Shown piece by piece: positions 60,601 through 64,000 of a stretch of DNA of 64,000 bases. The translations under genes were made by a program, and so were the position numbers. The stretch comes from Dictyophora rubrovolvata. Taxonomy: Eukaryota > Basidiomycota > Agaricomycetes > Phallales > Phallaceae. The stretch spans positions 620,001 to 684,000 of the forward strand of contig CP114126.1 in the NCBI GenBank assembly GCA_029959195.1. The letters are read 5' to 3'. Each line of letters opens with the position of its first letter. Within the stretch, counting starts at the first letter, position 1. The notes beneath the pieces are model-generated. The model was not told the origin of the DNA. It did no database searches and was given only the letters and a program-made list of their open reading frames with translations.

Positions 60601-62448
60601 ATGTCAAACGCTTCACTTTTAGACGAAGCTCAAGCCTGTCGAAAGACCAACGTTCATCGTGCGGAGGTTCTTTATAAACAAGTTCTCCAATCCGTTGCAC
60701 CGTCTAGCAGCAGTCATGATCAAGGCTTGTAATTCTTCCGTGTTCATGTTGAAAACTAACTTTTCGACAGACACAAACCGAGTTCGGGAACAAGAAACCG
60801 CTTTAACAAAACTTGGAGAAATATATAGAGATGAGCAGTGAGTCTGCGTTGTGTCATGGCTTACAACATACTCATGTACTTCAAGGAATCCTGAAGGGTT
60901 AGCGGAGGTCATTTTACTTTCTCGGTCCTTTATGGCCTCTTCGACGGCCAAAGCCAAGACCGCCAAACTTAGTGAGTGATTATCCAAGTTCCCCCCTTTC
61001 CTATTTTTTTTTAATCTTCCTTTAGTTCGGACACTCCTTTCGCATTTCAGCCAAATTCCCAAGTCTACTCCTGTCCAGACTCGCGTGTTAATGGAAGCCA
61101 TCGCATGGGCCAAAACGGAACGACGTATTTTTTTGAAACAAAATCTAGAAATAAGGCTTGGTAGGCTTCCTGTTAATATCTTCTCCAATATCAGTATTGA
61201 CGTCATTCTTAGTCTCGCTTTATTTAACACAACACCAATATAAACCGGCCATTGCATTGATTGATACCCTGTTAGGAGAGCTAAGACGACTGGACGATAA
61301 GTTGGTTTTAACAGAAGTGCACTTATTGGAAAGCAAGGTGTATAGAGGAATTGGAAACTTGGCTAAAGCCAAGGTGAGTTCGCCGTCTCCTTACCAAACG
61401 TTTCAGTCTATTTATCTTGGTTAGGCTGCTTTAACTTCGGCTAGAACTGCAGCAAATGCAATTTACTGTCCACCCTACTTGCAGGCTGCTTTAGACCTCC
61501 AGAGTGGTATTCTACATGCCGAAGACAAAGATTATACCACTGCCTATTCATACTTCTATGAAACTTTTGAAATGCTTGGAAGTCAGGTATGGCACGCGTC
61601 GATCAATCTCTGTTAAGTGCTATCTGACATCTGACAATCGCTGAAGGAAGGGACGGGAGGGGAGGCTGAAACAACCACTTCTCCAGAAGGAGGTGCATTA
61701 ACGGCGTTGAAGTATATGCTGTTATGTAAAATAATGTTAAACCTCGTAAGGCTTTTCTTTCTTCTCTTGGGCTAATTTAACGATGATACCAATTTAATAA
61801 ATACCTCAGCCCGAAGATTTACCTGGGTTACTAACGTTGAAGTTTGCGGTAAAATACGCTCAATCTCCAGACGTCGAGAGTATGCGCGTCGTCGCAAGGG
61901 CTCATCAAAACCGAAATCTACGCGAATTCGAAAAAGCTCTGAGAGACTACCGTGACGGTACTTAATCTTTCGATAAACATTTCGTAACAATAATACATTG
62001 ACCGACTTTCTCAGAACTTTCGTCTGACCCTACCATTCGCTCCCATCTCGCCGCTTTGTACGATACATTATTGCAGCAAAATCTTCTTCGGATAGTCGAA
62101 CCTTATTCGGTCGTGGAAATCGAACACGTTGCGCGAATGGTTGGACAAGAACGCCAAAGTGTGGAATCGAAGTATGCTCTCCGCCTTATTGTATTTTCAG
62201 GTATATTGATTTCACTAGGCTATCCCAAATGATTTTGGACCAGACGCTCCGTGGAGTATTGGATCAAGGTCGTGGGTGTCTTCTTATTTTTGATGACCCA
62301 GAAGAAACGGGAACATACGGGGCGGCCATTGATATGCTAGAACAAATAGGGAATGTTGTGGAAAGCTTGTATGCGAAGGTGATTTTGATATCTTCACCCC
62401 GTTTGGATTATCCTCTGAACTTCTGCATAGACTACTAAGATTGCTTAA
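60601..62448 (+). CDS. RPN6: 26S proteasome lid subunit Rpn6 (PSMD11)
   Basis: The start at 60601 gives [20 protein letters not shown], then [20 protein letters not shown] and [20 protein letters not shown]. The helical repeat region follows: [80 protein letters not shown] and [19 protein letters not shown]. The PCI domain reads [40 protein letters not shown] and [20 protein letters not shown], and the end [13 protein letters not shown] closes at 62448 after a last tiny exon. Rpn6 clamps the proteasome lid to the core particle. A 212-codon antisense frame inside is not a gene. Confidence 0.95.
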
Positions 62449-63033
62449 TAATATTAAAACTGCACTCATACCGCAATACATTTTGATTTAAGAAAACTCG
62501 TTCTCTCTGAAGAGCCCGATGATTACGATAGAAAGATGTTTACGTTTTGTGTCCAGCTTTCATCAGTGCATGTAAAGACGTCTGAAAGGTAGAGTTAGCT
62601 TCTGAGGTAAACTCTAATTGTTCATAAGTCCTAATTCAAGTCGAAGCAATAAGAAAATACAATACATCTATAATCAGCCGTCGTGCCATCCAGGACCAAT
62701 TGAGAATTAAGGCCAACTCTAAGGACTATCGGTCAGTCAAACAATCGGCCCGAGATCAGTAATCCTGAAGTCTGTTGGAAGAACTTTCTGTTAGGGCCAC
62801 ATATATGCGTCTGATATTGCTGCTACCTATGCCAGTCCTTCAATTTAATCAAGCAAGGTCGAAGGTTGGTTCCTTGTCATCGAAGCAGTCCCTACACCTG
62901 AGAACTTATGTATATGTCGACAGCCGTTACGAGATAATGCATTTACATTTAGTGTTTCTTAACAATGACTCCACATCAATAATCAGTATACTACGAAGTA
63001 CAATCTGCGAAATAATACACGCAAGATTCTGTC
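62449..63033. other. Convergent 3' flanks, Rpn6 / DJ-1-like
   Basis: 585 bp between facing stop codons. Short frames of up to 100 codons exist on the + strand but carry no motif and no sensible splicing. Nothing else is seen. Confidence 0.5.
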
Positions 63034-64000
63034 CTACGCTTTCAATGCTTTCAACAGGGTGTCCCCAAGCGGTTTAGCAGAAGCAGGGTTCTGACCCGTG
63101 ATAAGGTTTCCGTCGACAACAACCTTAATCTTAAAAGAGAGATGAATACCAAGAAAAGCAAAGAAAAAAATGGAGAATGCCTACCCCCCATAACTCTGGA
63201 GCCTTCTCAAACGTGCCCCCGAGCTCCGTGATACGATCCTGGACCAAGAATGGGACGTCCTGGACCTTACCAGCCTGTTCCTCTTCCGCATTAGAAAACG
63301 CCGTAGCTTTTCGGCCGGAGAATATGGACTTTCCGGATGGGTCGGTTACGCCGACAATGGCTCTGGTTTGAATTGAATTCAGTATCCACCATTGCTATCG
63401 TTTCATGGAACATTTCCTTACGCTGGCCCATGACAGACGGCAGAAACGATCTTGTTCGAGGCCCAGAACTGTGAATAGCTTTAGATGACAATTTTCTTTG
63501 CCATATGGAAGCGGTAAGCTTTTGCGAACCTTGTTAGCTAATTTTATGTTCTCTGGGTCCACGGCGAGATCGATTACAGGACCGTGACCTCCAATATAGA
63601 ATATCGCGGCGTATTCGTCGGCGTTGACTTCGGACAATTTCTTGGCTGAGTTGAGCTTGAGCTTGACAATGGGATCGTTTAAAAACTTGACGCTTTCTTC
63701 GTCCTTTTCAAAATTCTACGTGCACAGCGAGTATACGATAGTCTGAGTTATAATTCCCAGACAAAAAAACCACCCACTTTTACTGAGCCCGGGTCAACCT
63801 TAGGGTTAGGGCCGTGGGGAGAAGCTGAAATGAAAGCGATGAGGACTAAGAAAATCGTATTTAAGCACTGAATTCTTACCGAAGTCAACTTCGACTTCTG
63901 AGCAGATGGAATAATACGGGTGAGCAGCTGGATAATAATGTATTGAATACGCTTTAACAATGAAAGAATGGTCATAAAAAACCTTCGGGAAGGTACCATC
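63034..64000 (-). CDS. DJ-1/PfpI family protein, Hsp31-like (5' end beyond the right edge)
   Basis: The fragment enters with GWYLPE, then AAHPYYSICSEVEVDF and ASPHGPNPKVDPGSVK. Next is NFEKDEESVKFLNDPIVKLK, then SEVNADEYAAIFYIGGHGPV and IDLAVDPENIKLANK. Across introns comes QFWASNKIVSAVCHGPA, whose Cys is the nucleophile (CHGPA elbow), then IVGVTDPSGKSIFSGRKATA, FSNAEEEQAGKVQDVPF and LVQDRITELGGTFEKAPELW. The last exon reads VVVDGNLITGQNPASAKPLG and stops at 63034. The family includes glyoxalase III/Hsp31 chaperones that detoxify methylglyoxal. The GGHG loop, CHGPA elbow and an Asp/Glu-rich N-terminus fit the Hsp31 branch; the reaction is inferred. The first exon(s) are outside the window. 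Confidence 0.9.

Noticed and set aside
60619-61257. 212-codon open frame on the - strand
   Set aside because: It lies exactly antisense to Rpn6 exons, has no family features, and the + strand codes for a full, conserved Rpn6.
62775-63077. 100-codon + strand frame
   Set aside because: It overlaps the end of the DJ-1-like gene and has no recognisable motif.
1-64000. tRNA, rRNA, CRISPR, transposon, LTR or virus-derived elements
   Set aside because: I found no convincing A/B boxes, rRNA blocks, spaced repeats, terminal repeats, reverse transcriptase, integrase or transposase motifs by eye; a tRNAscan and repeat-library search would be decisive.

Overview
The window is nuclear DNA of a filamentous basidiomycete, most likely an Agaricomycete. 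It is densely packed with about 30 protein genes. Most are split by many short introns (about 45-75 nt, GT..AG), and neighbours are separated by only 60-900 bp. The gene set is ordinary fungal housekeeping: chitin synthase, Pho81/Pho80-type phosphate regulators, peroxin 12, and GH2 and GH79 glycosidases. I saw no rRNA, tRNA, CRISPR array or recognisable transposon or virus-derived element. Species cannot be fixed from sequence alone.

Layout. 1-8.6 kb: partial sugar isomerase-like TIM barrel (-), glucosidase II beta (-), Pho80-like cyclin (-), seven-helix membrane protein (+), mitochondrial ribosomal bL12m (+). 8.7-18 kb: CCR4-NOT subunit Not3/5 (-), Bem1-like polarity scaffold (+), Rab-family GTPase with a long insert (-), mitochondrial ribosomal mL40 (-), ribosomal eS7 (-). 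18-31 kb: THO2 (+), GTP cyclohydrolase I (-), Pho81-like SPX-ankyrin-GDPD protein (-). 31-41 kb: PEX12 (-), UPF0303/DUF336 protein (-), chitin synthase (+), RING protein (-), small Spo12-like protein (-), Rheb (+). 42-51 kb: beta-mannosidase (-), sugar transporter (+), GH79 glycosidase (-). 51-64 kb: second RING protein (+), AlaX/Aarsd1-type alanyl-tRNA editing protein (-), U2B''-like RRM protein (-), ceramide synthase (+), Snf7/Vps32 (+), Nem1-type phosphatase (-), Rpn6 (+), partial DJ-1/PfpI protein (-).

How genes relate. Two phosphate-signalling parts (Pho80-like cyclin and Pho81-like inhibitor) lie about 22 kb apart. Beta-mannosidase, a sugar permease and a secreted GH79 enzyme are consecutive and look like a small carbohydrate-use neighbourhood. 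Ceramide synthase, Snf7 and Nem1 are adjacent endomembrane genes, probably by chance. The two RING genes share an intron inside the RING motif and an Asp in place of a usual zinc ligand, so they are probably paralogues.

Most gene models were assembled by joining exons by hand, using GT-AG sites, frame phase and remembered family consensus. Outer limits are generally firmer than each internal splice. I did not find a clearly novel multi-gene system. The best leads are a near-palindromic heptamer array upstream of the Rab gene, the paired Asp-variant RING genes, an Asn-to-Ser change in the Rab G4 motif, and a GC-AG intron splitting the catalytic motif of beta-mannosidase.
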